Source: Clostridioides difficile CD160 (GTDB lineage Bacteria; Bacillota; Clostridia; Peptostreptococcales; Peptostreptococcaceae). Taken from it: a stretch of DNA of 64,000 nt. Position 1 is the stretch's first letter. Every line of letters begins with the position of its first letter. Shown here piece after piece: positions 48,148 to 59,156 of the stretch. The notes below the pieces were generated by a model. It saw nothing but the letters and a program-made list of their open reading frames with translations. It ran no database searches and was not told the DNA's origin. The stretch lies in the NCBI RefSeq assembly GCF_000449425.2, contig NZ_AVHW01000099.1, positions 1-64,000 of the forward strand, in the 5' to 3' direction. The position numbers and the translations under genes were made by a program.

Positions 48148-50814
48148 TTATTTTATTTTAGATTCTAAATTTATTAGTCTTTCCTCAACAGATTTAATCA
48201 TCTCTTCAAATTTTTCTTTTTTAGCTTTTTCTTCTTCAATTAGACTTTCAGGAGCTTTTGCTAGGAATCCTTGGTTTGCAAGTTTTCCATTAACTCTTTT
48301 TATTTCTCCTTCTAATTTTTTCTTTTCTTTAGATAATCTTTCAATTTCTTTTTCAAAGTCAACTAACTCATTAAGAGGTATAAATATTTCAACACCATCA
48401 ATAACTACTCCAACTGCATCTTCTGGTACATTAGATTTGTCTTTTGCTACCTCAACATTTGAAGCAGATGCTAAAGTTATGAAATAATCTTTACCAAGTT
48501 CAATAGCTTCTATCTTTTCCTCACTTGGTATTATTATCAATTTAGCTTTCTTAGAAGGTGGTACATTCATTTCTGCTCTTACATTTCTTATACTTCTTAT
48601 ACCTTCCATCAATAAATTCATCATTTCTTCTTCTTCAGCCATATTATCTTCTTCATTATATTTTGGCCACTCAGATACTATTATACATCCTTCAACAGTA
48701 GGAAGGTAAGTGTATATCTCCTCTGTTATAAATGGCATATATGGATGTAATAATTTTAATATCTTTTCAAGAACATAAGTTAATGTATATAATGCTGCAG
48801 ATTTAGCATTTGTATCTTCTCCATATAATCTAGGTTTAACCATTTCAATATACCAGTCACAGTATTCTGACCAAGTGAAATCGTATATCTTCTGAAGTGC
48901 TATTCCTAAATCAAACTTATCCATATTATTAGTTGCTTCTTTTACAATATTATTTGCTCTTGATATTATCCATTTATCTGCTAAAGTTAAGTTATCTTTA
49001 ACACTTTCTCTAGTTATGTTTTTAATTATATCTTCATCAATATTCATAAATACAAATCTTGATGCATTCCACAATTTATTGGCAAAGTTTCTAGCAAATT
49101 CTACTCTTTCCATATAGAATCTCATATCATTTCCTGGGGAATTTCCAGTTGTTAATGTAAATCTTAGTGCATCAGCTCCATATTGCTCGATTATCTCTAA
49201 TGGGTCGATACCATTTCCTAAGGATTTACTCATCTTTCTACCTTGAGAATCTCTTACCAATCCATGAACTAATACATGGTCAAATGGCTTCTCATTCATA
49301 CAGAACATCCCTGCAAAAGCCATTCTAACTACCCAGAAGAATATTATATCATATCCTGTAACAAGTACACTTGTTGGGTAATAGTAGTCTAAAGCTTCAG
49401 TTTTATTTGGCCATCCTAGAGTAGAGAAAGGCCATAGTGCAGAACTAAACCAAGTATCTAATGCGTCTTCATCTTGTTTAAAATGAGTGCTTCCACATTT
49501 AGGACATTTATCAGGCATTTGTTTTGCTACTACTATTTCTCCACATTCTTGACAATAGTAAGCTGGTATTTGATGACCCCACCATAATTGTCTTGATATA
49601 CACCAATCTCTTATATTTTCTAGCCATTGTAAATAAGTTTTATCAAATTTTTCTGGAACAAATTCTAGTTCTCCATTTTTAAGAATATCTATAGCTGGTT
49701 TTGCAAGTTCATCCATCTTAACAAACCATTGCTCTGATAATCTAGGCTCAACTACTGTATGGCATCTGTAACAAGTTCCTACATTATGATTATGCTCTTT
49801 TATCTTAATTAGGTAACCTTGCTCCTTTAAGTCTGCTACGATAGCTTTTCTACATTCAAATCTATCCATACCTTCATATTTTCCGCAAACTTCATTCATA
49901 GTTCCATCTTCATTCATAGTATTTAACTGCTCAAGATTATGTCTTAATCCTACTTCAAAATCATTAGGGTCATGTGCTGGAGTCATTTTAACTGCACCAG
50001 TTCCAAACTCTAAGTCAACATAATTATCTGCAACTATTGGAAGTTCTCTTCCTACTAATGGAAGTATTGCTGTTTTTCCTATTAAGTGTTTGTATCTATC
50101 GTCTTCCGGATTTACTGCTATACCAGTATCCCCTATCATCGTCTCAGGTCTAGTTGTAGCTATTTCTAAGAAATCTTCACTATCTTTTAGTGGGTATTTT
50201 ATATGATAAAAGTTTCCGTCATGTTCTTCATGCTCAACTTCTGCATCTGATAAAGTAGTTTTACAATCTGGGCACCAGTTTATTATTCTATTCCCTCTGT
50301 ATATGTGACCTTTTTCATATAGCTTTACAAAGAATTCTATAACTGCTTCATTACACCCTTCATCCATGGTAAATCTCTCTTTATCCCAATCACAAGAATC
50401 TCCTAATTGTTTAAGTTGGTTAGATATTTTTCCTCCAAATTCATCCTTCCAGTCCCAAGCTCTCTTTAAAAATTCATCTCTACCTATTTCATACTTTGTC
50501 TTACCTTCTTCTTTTTTTATTCTTTCAACAACTTTAACTTCAGTTGCTATAGAAGCATGGTCAGTTCCTGGAAGCCAAAAAGCTTCATACCCATCCATAC
50601 GCTTCCATCTTATTAATATATCCTGAAGTGTATGGTCAAGAGCGTGTCCCATATGCAATTGCCCTGTTATGTTTGGTGGTGGCATCATTATTGTAAATGG
50701 CTTTTTATCTGGATTTGGTTTAGATTTAAAATACCCTTCATCCATCCATTTTTTATATAACCTAGCCTCAAAATCTTTTGGATTATAAGTTTTTGATAAG
50801 TTCGTATTTTCCAT
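48148..50814 (-). CDS. valS: Valyl-tRNA synthetase
   Basis: 888 residues, full length. The class I signatures are [13 protein letters not shown] (HIGH) and [11 protein letters not shown] (KMSKS). The editing domain ([18 protein letters not shown]) is present. A zinc-ribbon pattern ([20 protein letters not shown]) lies near residue 420, and the C-terminal coiled coil ([20 protein letters not shown]) is typical of ValRS. It charges tRNA-Val. It is controlled by the T-box leader upstream. Confidence 0.97.
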   Translation of the reverse strand: MENTNLSKTYNPKDFEARLYKKWMDEGYFKSKPNPDKKPFTIMMPPPNITGQLHMGHALDHTLQDILIRWKRMDGYEAFWLPGTDHASIATEVKVVERIKKEEGKTKYEIGRDEFLKRAWDWKDEFGGKISNQLKQLGDSCDWDKERFTMDEGCNEAVIEFFVKLYEKGHIYRGNRIINWCPDCKTTLSDAEVEHEEHDGNFYHIKYPLKDSEDFLEIATTRPETMIGDTGIAVNPEDDRYKHLIGKTAILPLVGRELPIVADNYVDLEFGTGAVKMTPAHDPNDFEVGLRHNLEQLNTMNEDGTMNEVCGKYEGMDRFECRKAIVADLKEQGYLIKIKEHNHNVGTCYRCHTVVEPRLSEQWFVKMDELAKPAIDILKNGELEFVPEKFDKTYLQWLENIRDWCISRQLWWGHQIPAYYCQECGEIVVAKQMPDKCPKCGSTHFKQDEDALDTWFSSALWPFSTLGWPNKTEALDYYYPTSVLVTGYDIIFFWVVRMAFAGMFCMNEKPFDHVLVHGLVRDSQGRKMSKSLGNGIDPLEIIEQYGADALRFTLTTGNSPGNDMRFYMERVEFARNFANKLWNASRFVFMNIDEDIIKNITRESVKDNLTLADKWIISRANNIVKEATNNMDKFDLGIALQKIYDFTWSEYCDWYIEMVKPRLYGEDTNAKSAALYTLTYVLEKILKLLHPYMPFITEEIYTYLPTVEGCIIVSEWPKYNEEDNMAEEEEMMNLLMEGIRSIRNVRAEMNVPPSKKAKLIIIPSEEKIEAIELGKDYFITLASASNVEVAKDKSNVPEDAVGVVIDGVEIFIPLNELVDFEKEIERLSKEKKKLEGEIKRVNGKLANQGFLAKAPESLIEEEKAKKEKFEEMIKSVEERLINLESKIK

Positions 50815-50865
50815 TGTCTTGCCTCCTGTATTTTTATAAATAAATTTTTTAAAATATATCTAGAA

Positions 50866-51160
50866 ATAAAAAAGAGCCCTTCATCCTCTTTAAAAGGACG
50901 AAAAGCTCGCGTTACCACCTTAATTCCAAAGTTTAAAATACAATAACATTAATCAAATATTGTTTAATGTTATTTCATCAACTTTGACTCTCAAAGAATT
51001 TAACGGTTCTAACCGTCTAAACTTACTAACAGTTCAGTTTAGAAACTCCAAAGCTACGTTCAGCAAACCTTATACTTAGAAAATCTTACAGCCAGTGAAT
51101 TTTCCTCTCTTTTAGTAGTATTTACTTACTCCTCTTCTTCTCAGTCTTTAATATTACATA
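50866..51160 (-). promoter_or_regulatory. T-box riboswitch of valS
   Basis: On the minus strand the T-box core AAGGTGGTAACGCGAG is followed by a terminator stem (GAGCTTTTCGTCCT / AGGATGAAGGGCTC) and a T-run. Stem I lies at about 51020-51140. GTA in the sequence GAACGTAGC (51057-51055) is the likely valine specifier. Uncharged tRNA-Val would favour the antiterminator and raise valS expression. Confidence 0.93.
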
Positions 51161-51462
51161 TTATTATATACAAATATTATTCTCTTTGTCAATTATTTTT
51201 ATTTTATTTTTTCTGAATTTTCTTAATTATTTTTTTATATTATATGCTGATTATTATATTCTATACTATTTTTTTCAACTTATTTTGTCTTATAATGTCA
51301 ATAACTATACTATTTTTTGTTTAAATTTTAACGCCATGTTATTTATTTTAGATTACATTCTATTTACATTATCTTTCTTATGTTCTATTTTTTATATTCT
51401 ATTTTATAAATTATATGTTTTATTTCCTAAATAATTTACTTTATTTTTTACTATAATTGAAT

Positions 51463-52293
51463 TTATTGTAAGTTTTCTTGCCAGAAATTTTTAGGTGTGA
51501 TATTCTCTGTAATTGGCAATATTGTATATCCTCTCTCCTTCAAAATTCTTATAATATTGTTTAAAGCGTTTAAACTTTGTTCTTTCTCATGAATCAGCAC
51601 TACTAATTCATCTCTTTTTCTTCCATAGTACAATATATTACTAACAATTTGACTTGTAGAAGATTTCCAGTCTTGTGTATCCAAATTCCAGTCCCAAATT
51701 AAATAATCATTCTCCATAAGTTTACTATATGAACCTTCTGGCATATATGGCTTACTTCCATAGGGTAATCTTATTAATTTTGAACTCTGACCAGTTATAT
51801 CTTGTAAAGTATCATTACATGTATTGAACTCCCCCACTGTTACCTCTGGGCTTTTATATAGCTTATGTATATCATGACTTACACTATGAAAACCTATTGA
51901 ATTTTTCTCTTCTAATACCCTTTTTACTTCTTCCTTATGATTTTTCATGTTTTGATTAAGCATAAAAAATGTCGCTTTGACATCGTTCTCTTTTAAAATA
52001 TCAAGAAGTGCATTTGTATATTTTGATGGTCCATCATCTATCGTTATGTACGCTACTTTTTCAGAAGTAGCCCCTGGTCCTTTTGTTTCCTCTTGAGATG
52101 CTTTATACATAATTTCTCCTAATGTATTCCCTTGAGAAAGTAATTCTAGTGTATTTTCACCTTTTGTGCTTATATTTTGGACTGGAACATTATTGATTTT
52201 TTCTTCCAATAATGTCCCAGTTAAAATTAAAACAGCTATAAGAAATAACCTTATCATTACATGAAAAGTAGCCTTATTATCTTTAATTTTCAT
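51463..52293 (-). CDS. Polysaccharide deacetylase (NodB family), secreted or anchored
   Basis: 276 residues. A hydrophobic segment at about 12-27 (VMIRLFLIAVLILTGTLL) acts as signal anchor. The NodB domain has YITIDDGPS (catalytic Asp and metal Asp), HSVSHDIH, LPYGSKPY and DWNLDTQDW. It should de-N-acetylate peptidoglycan GlcNAc, giving lysozyme resistance. It lies downstream of the hydrogenase gene with a 45-bp gap and GGGAG RBS. Confidence 0.88.
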   Translation of the reverse strand: MKIKDNKATFHVMIRLFLIAVLILTGTLLEEKINNVPVQNISTKGENTLELLSQGNTLGEIMYKASQEETKGPGATSEKVAYITIDDGPSKYTNALLDILKENDVKATFFMLNQNMKNHKEEVKRVLEEKNSIGFHSVSHDIHKLYKSPEVTVGEFNTCNDTLQDITGQSSKLIRLPYGSKPYMPEGSYSKLMENDYLIWDWNLDTQDWKSSTSQIVSNILYYGRKRDELVVLIHEKEQSLNALNNIIRILKERGYTILPITENITPKNFWQENLQ

Positions 52294-52338
52294 CCCCCAT
52301 ATCTCCCTTTTATAAAAGAATAAGTTTAAGAGTAAAAA

Positions 52339-53775
52339 TTACTTTTTATACTTATTCTCTTTCTTATTACTTTTTATATCTCTACTAAATATTTTTTTAA
52401 CTTTTTCTTCTTCCTTTTCTCCTAGAGATTCTACTCTTTTGATTCCCAAAGAAGTTAAAAATTGCAACACATTTAAATTATCAAATGGAGTTTCCATATT
52501 TGTGCTTTCACTATATTCATCAACATTCTTAGTACCTTCTTCTACACTTAAAATACGCTTAGGACCTCCTACACAGCCTCCTACACACCCCATTCCTTCT
52601 ATAAAGGTAGCTTCTATCTCCTTATTTAAAACTTTCTTTAAACCGTCCATACATTCTTTTGTTCCCTCAAATGCTTTTTCTTCAAATTTTATATTTTTGT
52701 CAATTCTTCTAACTGATAACTTAACTGCTTTACTTACACCTCCTGTTCTAGCATAAACTCTACCTGAAAGGGATGCCTCTACTCTATTACTTTCATCCAT
52801 TATAGCTGGATTTAACTCTAATGCATCAAATATTTCTTGTAACTCTTTAAATGTAAGCACAAAATCAACTGCATCCTTTATATCTTCTAACATTGCTTCT
52901 TTCTTTTTTGCCATACAAGGACCTATGAATACAACTTTAGCATCTGGATTTAAAATTTTTACAGCTCTCCCACAGGCAATCATAGGAGAAACAGATGGTG
53001 ATACATTCTCCAATATTTGAGGAAAACTATTTTGTATCAAGCTTACCCAAATAGGACAGCAACAGCTAGTTATAAAGCATCCTTCTTCATCCTTTTTCAT
53101 ATGTTCATAATAATCATATGCTTCTTTTGCAGTAAGCATATCTGCTGCCAAAGCAACTTCTATCATATCTTCAAATCCTATCTTTTTTAATGCAGTTCTT
53201 AATTTACCAGGGCTTACATCTTTTCCAAACTGCCCTACAAAAGCTGGTGCGACTATTGCATATACAGGACTCTTTATATCTTTCAACAACTTTATCATTG
53301 GTATAAATTCTATCTTATCTGATATTGCACCTAACTTACATCTTGATACACAATCACCACAAGCACTACATACATCTTCCTCATTACAATTAATATGCTT
53401 GCTTTTTATTTTACATGACTCATCTTCCTTATTATTTTCATCACAATATTTGCAAGCATCTGATATTATAGATATTATTGGTCTTTTGACTTCATCTAAA
53501 TTTATAGCTTCATGTAATGCATCTTTTAAATTTTTATCTGTGTCTCCTGTTACATCTAATCCCATAGTTACTCTAATTAGATTTACCATGGTATCTTTAT
53601 CAAATTCCTCATTAAAATCATTTTTTAAATTATTATTCAAATTATCATTTAAAATTTTTTCAGGTAGATTTTCAATATCCTCTGTATTATCATTCCACAC
53701 TGCCTTTACAAGTTCTCCAAAAAGCTTCATCTTATATATTTCTAATATTTTAGAATTATCATTTCTAGTATTCAT
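52339..53775 (-). CDS. [FeFe]-hydrogenase catalytic protein, small type
   Basis: 478 residues. An N-terminal helical part is followed by a cluster region (CKYCDENNKEDESCKIKSKH, then CNEEDVCSACGDCVSRCKLGAI, a ferredoxin-like [4Fe-4S] motif). The H-cluster domain has TSCCCPIW (L1), IGPCMAKKKEA (L2) and GMGCVGGCVGGPKR (L3). Residues differ from the canonical L1/L2 of prototypical hydrogenases and resemble group B enzymes. It would make or take up H2 with ferredoxin. No maturation genes adjoin. Confidence 0.88.
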   Translation of the reverse strand: MNTRNDNSKILEIYKMKLFGELVKAVWNDNTEDIENLPEKILNDNLNNNLKNDFNEEFDKDTMVNLIRVTMGLDVTGDTDKNLKDALHEAINLDEVKRPIISIISDACKYCDENNKEDESCKIKSKHINCNEEDVCSACGDCVSRCKLGAISDKIEFIPMIKLLKDIKSPVYAIVAPAFVGQFGKDVSPGKLRTALKKIGFEDMIEVALAADMLTAKEAYDYYEHMKKDEEGCFITSCCCPIWVSLIQNSFPQILENVSPSVSPMIACGRAVKILNPDAKVVFIGPCMAKKKEAMLEDIKDAVDFVLTFKELQEIFDALELNPAIMDESNRVEASLSGRVYARTGGVSKAVKLSVRRIDKNIKFEEKAFEGTKECMDGLKKVLNKEIEATFIEGMGCVGGCVGGPKRILSVEEGTKNVDEYSESTNMETPFDNLNVLQFLTSLGIKRVESLGEKEEEKVKKIFSRDIKSNKKENKYKK

Positions 53776-53858
53776 AAAAAATAGTACCTCCGTAAATTAA
53801 ACTTATATATGTTTAATATTTACAAAGATACTATTTTTTATTTATTATTTACTTACTA

Positions 53859-54731
53859 TTATTGATATAATTTATTTAATTTCTTTAACATCTCTATTTC
53901 AAGCATTATTTTCATTAAATGATAGTTAAATACAGGGCTTTTTTCTTCATCTATATTCCAGTCTAATTCATCCACATTATATGTTTTCTTAAGGTATTTA
54001 TATGTATGCTCCTTTAAATAAAGTTTATTTTCTAATAACTCTATAGACTGCATATGAAAATGTATTTCTCTACATATCCTTAAGGTATTCTCAATTTTTT
54101 CTATATTAGTTTCACTCAAACTATAATCCAATTCATCAATAAGTTTTGAATATATTTCTTCTAATTTTTCTACTTCTTCTTCAAATCTCTCTACATCTAA
54201 ATTATTTTTTCTAAGTATTTTGTCTTCAATAAGTAACATTGACAGTTCTTCTATCTTTTTAAACTCATCTATAACACTATTTAGATAATTTGGTCTAGCA
54301 ACATAGTAATTAACAAGTACCCCAAACAAGACACCTACAGATGTATCCAGTACCCTATGTAAAGAATAATATACAGGGTCATTGTTTCCTACTCCTAGAT
54401 GTATAGCCAGAAAAGTTACACAGGCAACTACTACTGACTTTATTTTAAACAGATTGCATAAATATATTGAGCACATTACTCCTAGACCACATAAAAAAGG
54501 GTCTCCAGCTTTAGTGATGGCAAAGATGAATCCTATTATACCACCTAAAATAGTACCTTCTACTCTATTGATTCCTGTTTTTAAAGAACCTTTTACCGTA
54601 TCTTGGACAGAAATTATACATGCTACCAGAGAATAAAACATATTCTCAACTAAATAGTCTCCTAAAAGCATACATAACGTTACACTAATTCCTGTTTTTA
54701 TAGTTCTCATACCCATCTTTTGAAGTTTCAA
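53859..54731 (-). CDS. Aromatic acid exporter/FUSC-like membrane protein
   Basis: 290 residues. Four to five hydrophobic helices in the first 150 residues with VQDTVKGSLKTGINRVEGTILGGIIGF, the hallmark of the ArAE/DUF939 family. A cytoplasmic helical domain with coiled-coil character (VERFEEEVEKLEEIYSKLID) follows. AGGAGG RBS. Substrate unknown. Confidence 0.82.
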   Translation of the reverse strand: MKLQKMGMRTIKTGISVTLCMLLGDYLVENMFYSLVACIISVQDTVKGSLKTGINRVEGTILGGIIGFIFAITKAGDPFLCGLGVMCSIYLCNLFKIKSVVVACVTFLAIHLGVGNNDPVYYSLHRVLDTSVGVLFGVLVNYYVARPNYLNSVIDEFKKIEELSMLLIEDKILRKNNLDVERFEEEVEKLEEIYSKLIDELDYSLSETNIEKIENTLRICREIHFHMQSIELLENKLYLKEHTYKYLKKTYNVDELDWNIDEEKSPVFNYHLMKIMLEIEMLKKLNKLYQ

Positions 54732-54864
54732 AGTTCCACCTCCTAAAAAGCACTTTCTATAAAATACGCATCCTCAAATTTAATATGTTCCTAGTATATC
54801 ACAATTTTTTAAATTTACCCATTAATCATATTTTTTTATCAATTACTTCTTAATTTAGACAATA

Positions 54865-54893
54865 AAAAAAAACTGCTTTAAAGCAGTTTTTTT
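54865..54893. terminator. Terminator of the pstCAB-phoU operon
   Basis: AACTGCTTT/AAAGCAGTT is a perfect stem with T runs on both sides. Confidence 0.92.
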
Positions 54894-55545
54894 ATCCTAT
54901 CTCTACCATTTTACCTTCAATTGCAAAAATTATTTTTTCACACACATTTGTTATATGGTCTCCAATTCTTTCAAGGTATCTTCCTATAAGTAAAAGTTTT
55001 ACCCCTTGGTCTATGGTATTTGTATTTTCATGCATTATTTTTAAACAATCAATTTGTACTTGTTCATACAAACCATCTACAATATCATCTTTAGTTCCTA
55101 CATCATAAGCTATACTTGCATCAAATAAGATTAAAGCTTCTCTAGTCTGAGACATCATAGATTTACATTCTTTTGCCATCTTAGGAATATCTATCAGCTC
55201 TTTTATATAAGCTTCTCCACCTATTTTCAGCATTTCTCTAGCTATGTTAGCTGCATAATCTCCTATTCTTTCTAATTCTATTGATATATTTCCTAATGAA
55301 TAAATAAATCTTAAATCCCTTGCCATTGGTTGCTTTAATACTATTAGTTCTATACTTTTATCCCTTATCTCTTCTCTTAATTTATTTATCTCTTCATCAT
55401 TTTCTACTACGTTTCTTGCACCTTCTAAATCCTTCTCTATCATACAAGTCACAGACTTTTCTATTGCTTCTTCACATTTTTCCATCATAAGTACTGTTTG
55501 TTCCTTTAAAGTATCAATACTTATATCTAAGCTATTATTGACCAT
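54892..55545 (-). CDS. phoU: Phosphate uptake regulator PhoU
   Basis: 217 residues, the two-repeat helical PhoU fold. Each repeat has the metal-binding E(R)xGDxxxN motif: LERIGDYAANI near residue 83 and LERIGDHITNV near 188. PhoU restrains the Pst transporter and Pho signalling. Last gene of the operon, 27 nt after pstB. Confidence 0.95.
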   Translation of the reverse strand: MVNNSLDISIDTLKEQTVLMMEKCEEAIEKSVTCMIEKDLEGARNVVENDEEINKLREEIRDKSIELIVLKQPMARDLRFIYSLGNISIELERIGDYAANIAREMLKIGGEAYIKELIDIPKMAKECKSMMSQTREALILFDASIAYDVGTKDDIVDGLYEQVQIDCLKIMHENTNTIDQGVKLLLIGRYLERIGDHITNVCEKIIFAIEGKMVEIG

Positions 55546-55572
55546 TGTCTAACTCCTTTATAGTTATATATT

Positions 55573-56340
55573 TTAACCAAATCTACCTGTTATATAGTCT
55601 TCTGTTCTTTTATCCACAGGAGTGGTAAACATAGTTTTTGTATCACTAAATTCTATAACCTCTCCATTTAAGAAAAAAGCTGTTTCATCTGATATACGAG
55701 CAGCTTGCTGCATGTTATGAGTAACTATGACTATTGTGTAATCTTTTTTTAAATCCTCTATAAGTTCCTCAACTTTTAATGTTGAAATTGGGTCTAGAGC
55801 AGATGTAGGCTCATCCATAAGGATAACTTCTGGTCTCATAGCAATTGCTCTTGCTATACATATACGTTGTTGTTGCCCACCAGAAAGACCTAATGCAGAT
55901 GATTTAAGTCTATCTTTAACTTCATCCCAGATAGCTGCTCCTTTCAAACTCTCTTCTACAATTTTATCTAATTGTTTCTTATCTCTTAGCCCTTGTGTAC
56001 GAGGGCCATAGGCAACATTATCATATATACTCATAGGAAATGGATTTGGTTTTTGAAATACCATCCCTACTTTAGTACGAAGATTTATGACATCATCTGA
56101 AATGTATATGTCCTCTCCATCCACAAAAATATTTCCTTTAATTGTTACATCTTCTATTAAGTCATTCATTCTATTTAAAGTTCTTATAAAGGTTGATTTC
56201 CCACATCCAGATGGTCCTATTAAAGCAGTAACTTTATTTTCTTTTATGTCCATATTTATTTTATTTAATGCTTGTTTGTCACCATAAAATAAATCCAAAT
56301 CTTTTACACTCATTTTTATATTATCGATTAATTCCATCAT
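55573..56340 (-). CDS. pstB: Phosphate ABC transporter ATP-binding protein
   Basis: 255 residues (254 if the second ATG is used). Walker A is GPSGCGKST, the Q-loop is [23 protein letters not shown], the signature is LSGGQQQR, and Walker B is [12 protein letters not shown]. It powers high-affinity phosphate import through PstA/PstC. GAGGTG RBS; 15 nt after pstA. Confidence 0.97.
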   Translation of the reverse strand: MMELIDNIKMSVKDLDLFYGDKQALNKINMDIKENKVTALIGPSGCGKSTFIRTLNRMNDLIEDVTIKGNIFVDGEDIYISDDVINLRTKVGMVFQKPNPFPMSIYDNVAYGPRTQGLRDKKQLDKIVEESLKGAAIWDEVKDRLKSSALGLSGGQQQRICIARAIAMRPEVILMDEPTSALDPISTLKVEELIEDLKKDYTIVIVTHNMQQAARISDETAFFLNGEVIEFSDTKTMFTTPVDKRTEDYITGRFG

Positions 56341-56355
56341 TCACACCTCTTAAAT

Positions 56356-57180
56356 TTAATAATTAGCCTTATTTAACTTCTTAGCAACAAATCTTGCTAG
56401 CATGTTTAGTGCTAATACGATTACTATTAAAACAATTCCTATACTAGCTGCTGTTGCTATATCTCCACTCTCTTTAGTCAGTAAATATGAGTGTACAGTT
56501 AATGTTCTTGCACTATCAAATATTCCACCTGGCATCTTAGCTACAGTACCTGCTGTAAGTAATATCGCAGCTGATTCTCCAATTATACGACCAACTGATA
56601 AGATTATTCCTGATAAGATTCCTGGTATTGCACTTGGAAGTACTACTTTATATAAAGTCTGAAATTTAGTAGCTCCCAGTGCTAATGATGATTCTCTATA
56701 CGCTTGAGGAACTGTCTTTAAAGCTTCTTCTGTTGTACGAATTATTACTGGTAATATTATTATTGCTACTGTAAGCGAACCTGCAACTATTGAATACCCC
56801 ATTTTTAATGTAACAACAAAGAAAATTCCTCCAAATAATCCATACACTATAGATGGTATTCCTGATAAACTTTCAGTTGCGAATCTTATGGCTGTAACTG
56901 CTTTTCCTTTTTTTGCATACTCTTGTAAATATATAGCAGCTAAGATTCCTATAGGAGTTGCTACGACTATAGAAACTACTACTGTGTATAATGTTGTAAT
57001 TATCATTGGAAGTATACCACCATCACCTGATGCTGAATAATTGCTGAATAAGAAATTAAAATTCATATTTCCAATTCCCTTTATAAATATAAATCCTACT
57101 ATGACTACTAACGATACTATTGTAAATAGTGCTGATAGGTATACTAATAATTTTAATGTATTCTCTCTGAACTTTCTCAT
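56356..57180 (-). CDS. pstA: Phosphate ABC transporter permease PstA
   Basis: 274 residues with six transmembrane helices. The EAA-type coupling loop is QAYRESSLALGATKFQTLYKV, followed by PSAIPGILSGIILSVGRIIGESAA. It directly follows pstC, with which it forms the membrane channel. Confidence 0.96.
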   Translation of the reverse strand: MRKFRENTLKLLVYLSALFTIVSLVVIVGFIFIKGIGNMNFNFLFSNYSASGDGGILPMIITTLYTVVVSIVVATPIGILAAIYLQEYAKKGKAVTAIRFATESLSGIPSIVYGLFGGIFFVVTLKMGYSIVAGSLTVAIIILPVIIRTTEEALKTVPQAYRESSLALGATKFQTLYKVVLPSAIPGILSGIILSVGRIIGESAAILLTAGTVAKMPGGIFDSARTLTVHSYLLTKESGDIATAASIGIVLIVIVLALNMLARFVAKKLNKANY

Positions 57181-57181
57181 C

Positions 57182-58099
57182 TTAATTTACCGCCTTATTT
57201 GAAAGTTTATTTAAAACTAAGTTTAAGATTAATATAAATGTAAACAGTACTACTCCAGTTGCAAATAGCATCTCTTGATGTGTACCAAATGCATATCCCA
57301 TTTCAAGTGCTATATTAGTTGTAAGTGGTCTTACACTGTCTGTTATTGAAGTTGGCATAACTGGTGAGTTTCCTGCAACAAGTATTACTGCCATTGTTTC
57401 TCCTAAAGCTCTTCCTACTCCTAATACTACTGCAGCTAATACTCCAGATTTCGCAGCTGGTAATACAACTTTAAAGATTGTTTCTATTTTTGATGCACCA
57501 AGTGCTAATGAACCTTCTTTATATGCTTTTGGTACTGCTCTTATAGCTGTTTCTGATACAGATATTATTGTTGGTAACATCATTACTGCTAGTACTATTA
57601 CTATTGCTAATAAACTTTGACCCTTTGGAAGATTAAACATATTTTGTATCATTGGAACTATCACTGCAAGACCAAATACACCGTATAATACTGAAGGTAT
57701 ACCTGCTAGAAGCTCAACTGCTGGTGACATTATTTTTGCTAACCTCTTAGGTGCTACTTCTGCTATAAATATAGATGTTAATATACCCACTGGTACTCCT
57801 ATCACAAGTGCTCCAAGTGTTGCAAATATTGATGCTACTATCATAGATGATATTCCAAATTTATTAGCAGAAGGAACCCAATCTGCACCAGTTAAAAAAT
57901 CTATAAATGAGTATCCCTCAAATATAAATGGTCTTAGTCCTTTATAAAATACAAATCCTATTATCAAAAGTAAACTTGCAACTGCTACCAAAGCACTAAG
58001 TAAAAAAATATTTTTTGCTACTTTTTCAATTATATATTTTGTCTTGTTGCCATTATTGTTGTTTTTTTCTAAACCTACTAACCTAGATTTTACTATCAT
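57182..58099 (-). CDS. pstC: Phosphate ABC transporter permease PstC
   Basis: 305 residues from the ATG at 58099, which follows GGGAGGATATT; an upstream in-frame ATG is less well placed. Six transmembrane helices and the coupling loop KAYKEGSLALGASKIETIFKV. First gene of pstCAB-phoU, now separated from pstS by cmrRST, with its own upstream Pho-box-like repeats. Confidence 0.95.
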   Translation of the reverse strand: MIVKSRLVGLEKNNNNGNKTKYIIEKVAKNIFLLSALVAVASLLLIIGFVFYKGLRPFIFEGYSFIDFLTGADWVPSANKFGISSMIVASIFATLGALVIGVPVGILTSIFIAEVAPKRLAKIMSPAVELLAGIPSVLYGVFGLAVIVPMIQNMFNLPKGQSLLAIVIVLAVMMLPTIISVSETAIRAVPKAYKEGSLALGASKIETIFKVVLPAAKSGVLAAVVLGVGRALGETMAVILVAGNSPVMPTSITDSVRPLTTNIALEMGYAFGTHQEMLFATGVVLFTFILILNLVLNKLSNKAVN

Positions 58100-58195
58100 A
58101 ATATCCTCCCAATCGATTTTCATTCTGTATTCAAAATTTAAATTTTTATAATTCGTATCAATTAAATTTTCTATACTTTTATTCTACTTTTTTTA

Positions 58196-58234
58196 AGTTA
58201 AATCTATATTAGGATTAAGTTAAACAAGTGTAAA
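58196..58234 (-). promoter_or_regulatory. Pho-box-like direct repeats upstream of pstC
   Basis: On the minus strand TTTACA (58234-58229) and TTAACT (58223-58218) lie 11 nt apart, with another TTAACT two helical turns further (58201-58196). This fits PhoP boxes (TT-A-CA repeats at 11-nt period). Confidence 0.5.
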
Positions 58235-58321
58235 ATTATATTCACTTTTTTAACATCGATTTTACTTTTAGAACTATTTTTGACATTTAGTTTACATTAT
58301 GATGGTATTTGCTTATATTAA

Positions 58322-58380
58322 AATAGCAGATATAAGTAATAATACATTTCTCATGTAACTCATTACTTATATCTGCTATT
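58322..58380. terminator. Perfect 19-bp inverted repeat downstream of cmrT
   Basis: AATAGCAGATATAAGTAAT and ATTACTTATATCTGCTATT flank a 21-nt loop. It probably ends cmrRST transcription or protects the message, though the T-run is poor. Confidence 0.65.
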
Positions 58381-58426
58381 GATATTTATTAATTAAATTT
58401 AGTCCTTTATAACATATACATTCATA

Positions 58427-59107
58427 TTATTCCTTATTAAAATAGTAACCTGCTCCTCTTATTGTTATAATTTTTTGAGGATTTTTATAATCTTTTTCTA
58501 TTTTCTTTCTCAATCCGTTCACTGCAACTACTACACTATAATTATCCTCTAAATATTCATTTAACCACACATGTTCATATATCTCTTTAGTAGTCAATGT
58601 CTTTTCAGGATTCTCTATAAAATAATTTAATAGTTTATTTTCTGTTGGAGTTAATTTTATTATTTTGTCCTCTAATTTTATTACTCCACTAGTTCTATTG
58701 TATTCCTCTAATTTTGAATTACTTTCATTGCTATTTACATATGAATTTACTCTTCTTAAAATTGCTTTTACTTTTGCATATAAAATTTCCAAATTTAGAG
58801 GTTTAATCAAATAATCATCTCCACCAGAATTTAAGGCATTTAAAATACTTTGGTCTTCATTTATGTAAGTCATATAAACAATTGGACAAGTAGTTACATT
58901 TCTTATTTTCTTGCAGAGAGTCCATCCATCACCATCAGTTAGGATTATCTCTAAAAATATTAAATCATATCTATTACTAAATATTTTTCCAATAGCTTCT
59001 TCACAGCTATATGCTAAATCTATAGTTATCCCTTTTCCTTCTAAAAAGTTTTTCAATTCCTGGCAATTATTCTTGTCTCCATCTATTATCAATATCTTAG
59101 TTTGCAT
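58427..59107 (-). CDS. cmrT: OmpR-family response regulator CmrT
   Basis: 226 residues from the ATG at 59107, behind AGGAG. The receiver domain (1-120) has Asp9/Asp11, T in VYMTYIN and K in YLIKPLN. The phospho-acceptor position carries Glu53 (IFLEIIL) instead of Asp. The winged-helix domain (about 135-225) is intact (IIKLTPTENKLLNYFIEN, VVVAVNGLRKKIEKDY, IITIRGAGYYF). CmrRST controls colony morphology, chaining and motility in C. difficile. The Glu may mimic phosphorylation. Confidence 0.88.
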   Translation of the reverse strand: MQTKILIIDGDKNNCQELKNFLEGKGITIDLAYSCEEAIGKIFSNRYDLIFLEIILTDGDGWTLCKKIRNVTTCPIVYMTYINEDQSILNALNSGGDDYLIKPLNLEILYAKVKAILRRVNSYVNSNESNSKLEEYNRTSGVIKLEDKIIKLTPTENKLLNYFIENPEKTLTTKEIYEHVWLNEYLEDNYSVVVAVNGLRKKIEKDYKNPQKIITIRGAGYYFNKE

Positions 59108-59156
59108 TATAATCACTCCTAAATATCATTATTCTTTTATATTAAATAACCCATTA

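Noticed and set aside
51186-51434. 82-codon plus-strand frame between valS leader and the deacetylase
   Set aside because: Very Phe/Leu/Tyr-rich, no RBS; looks like an AT-rich chance frame.
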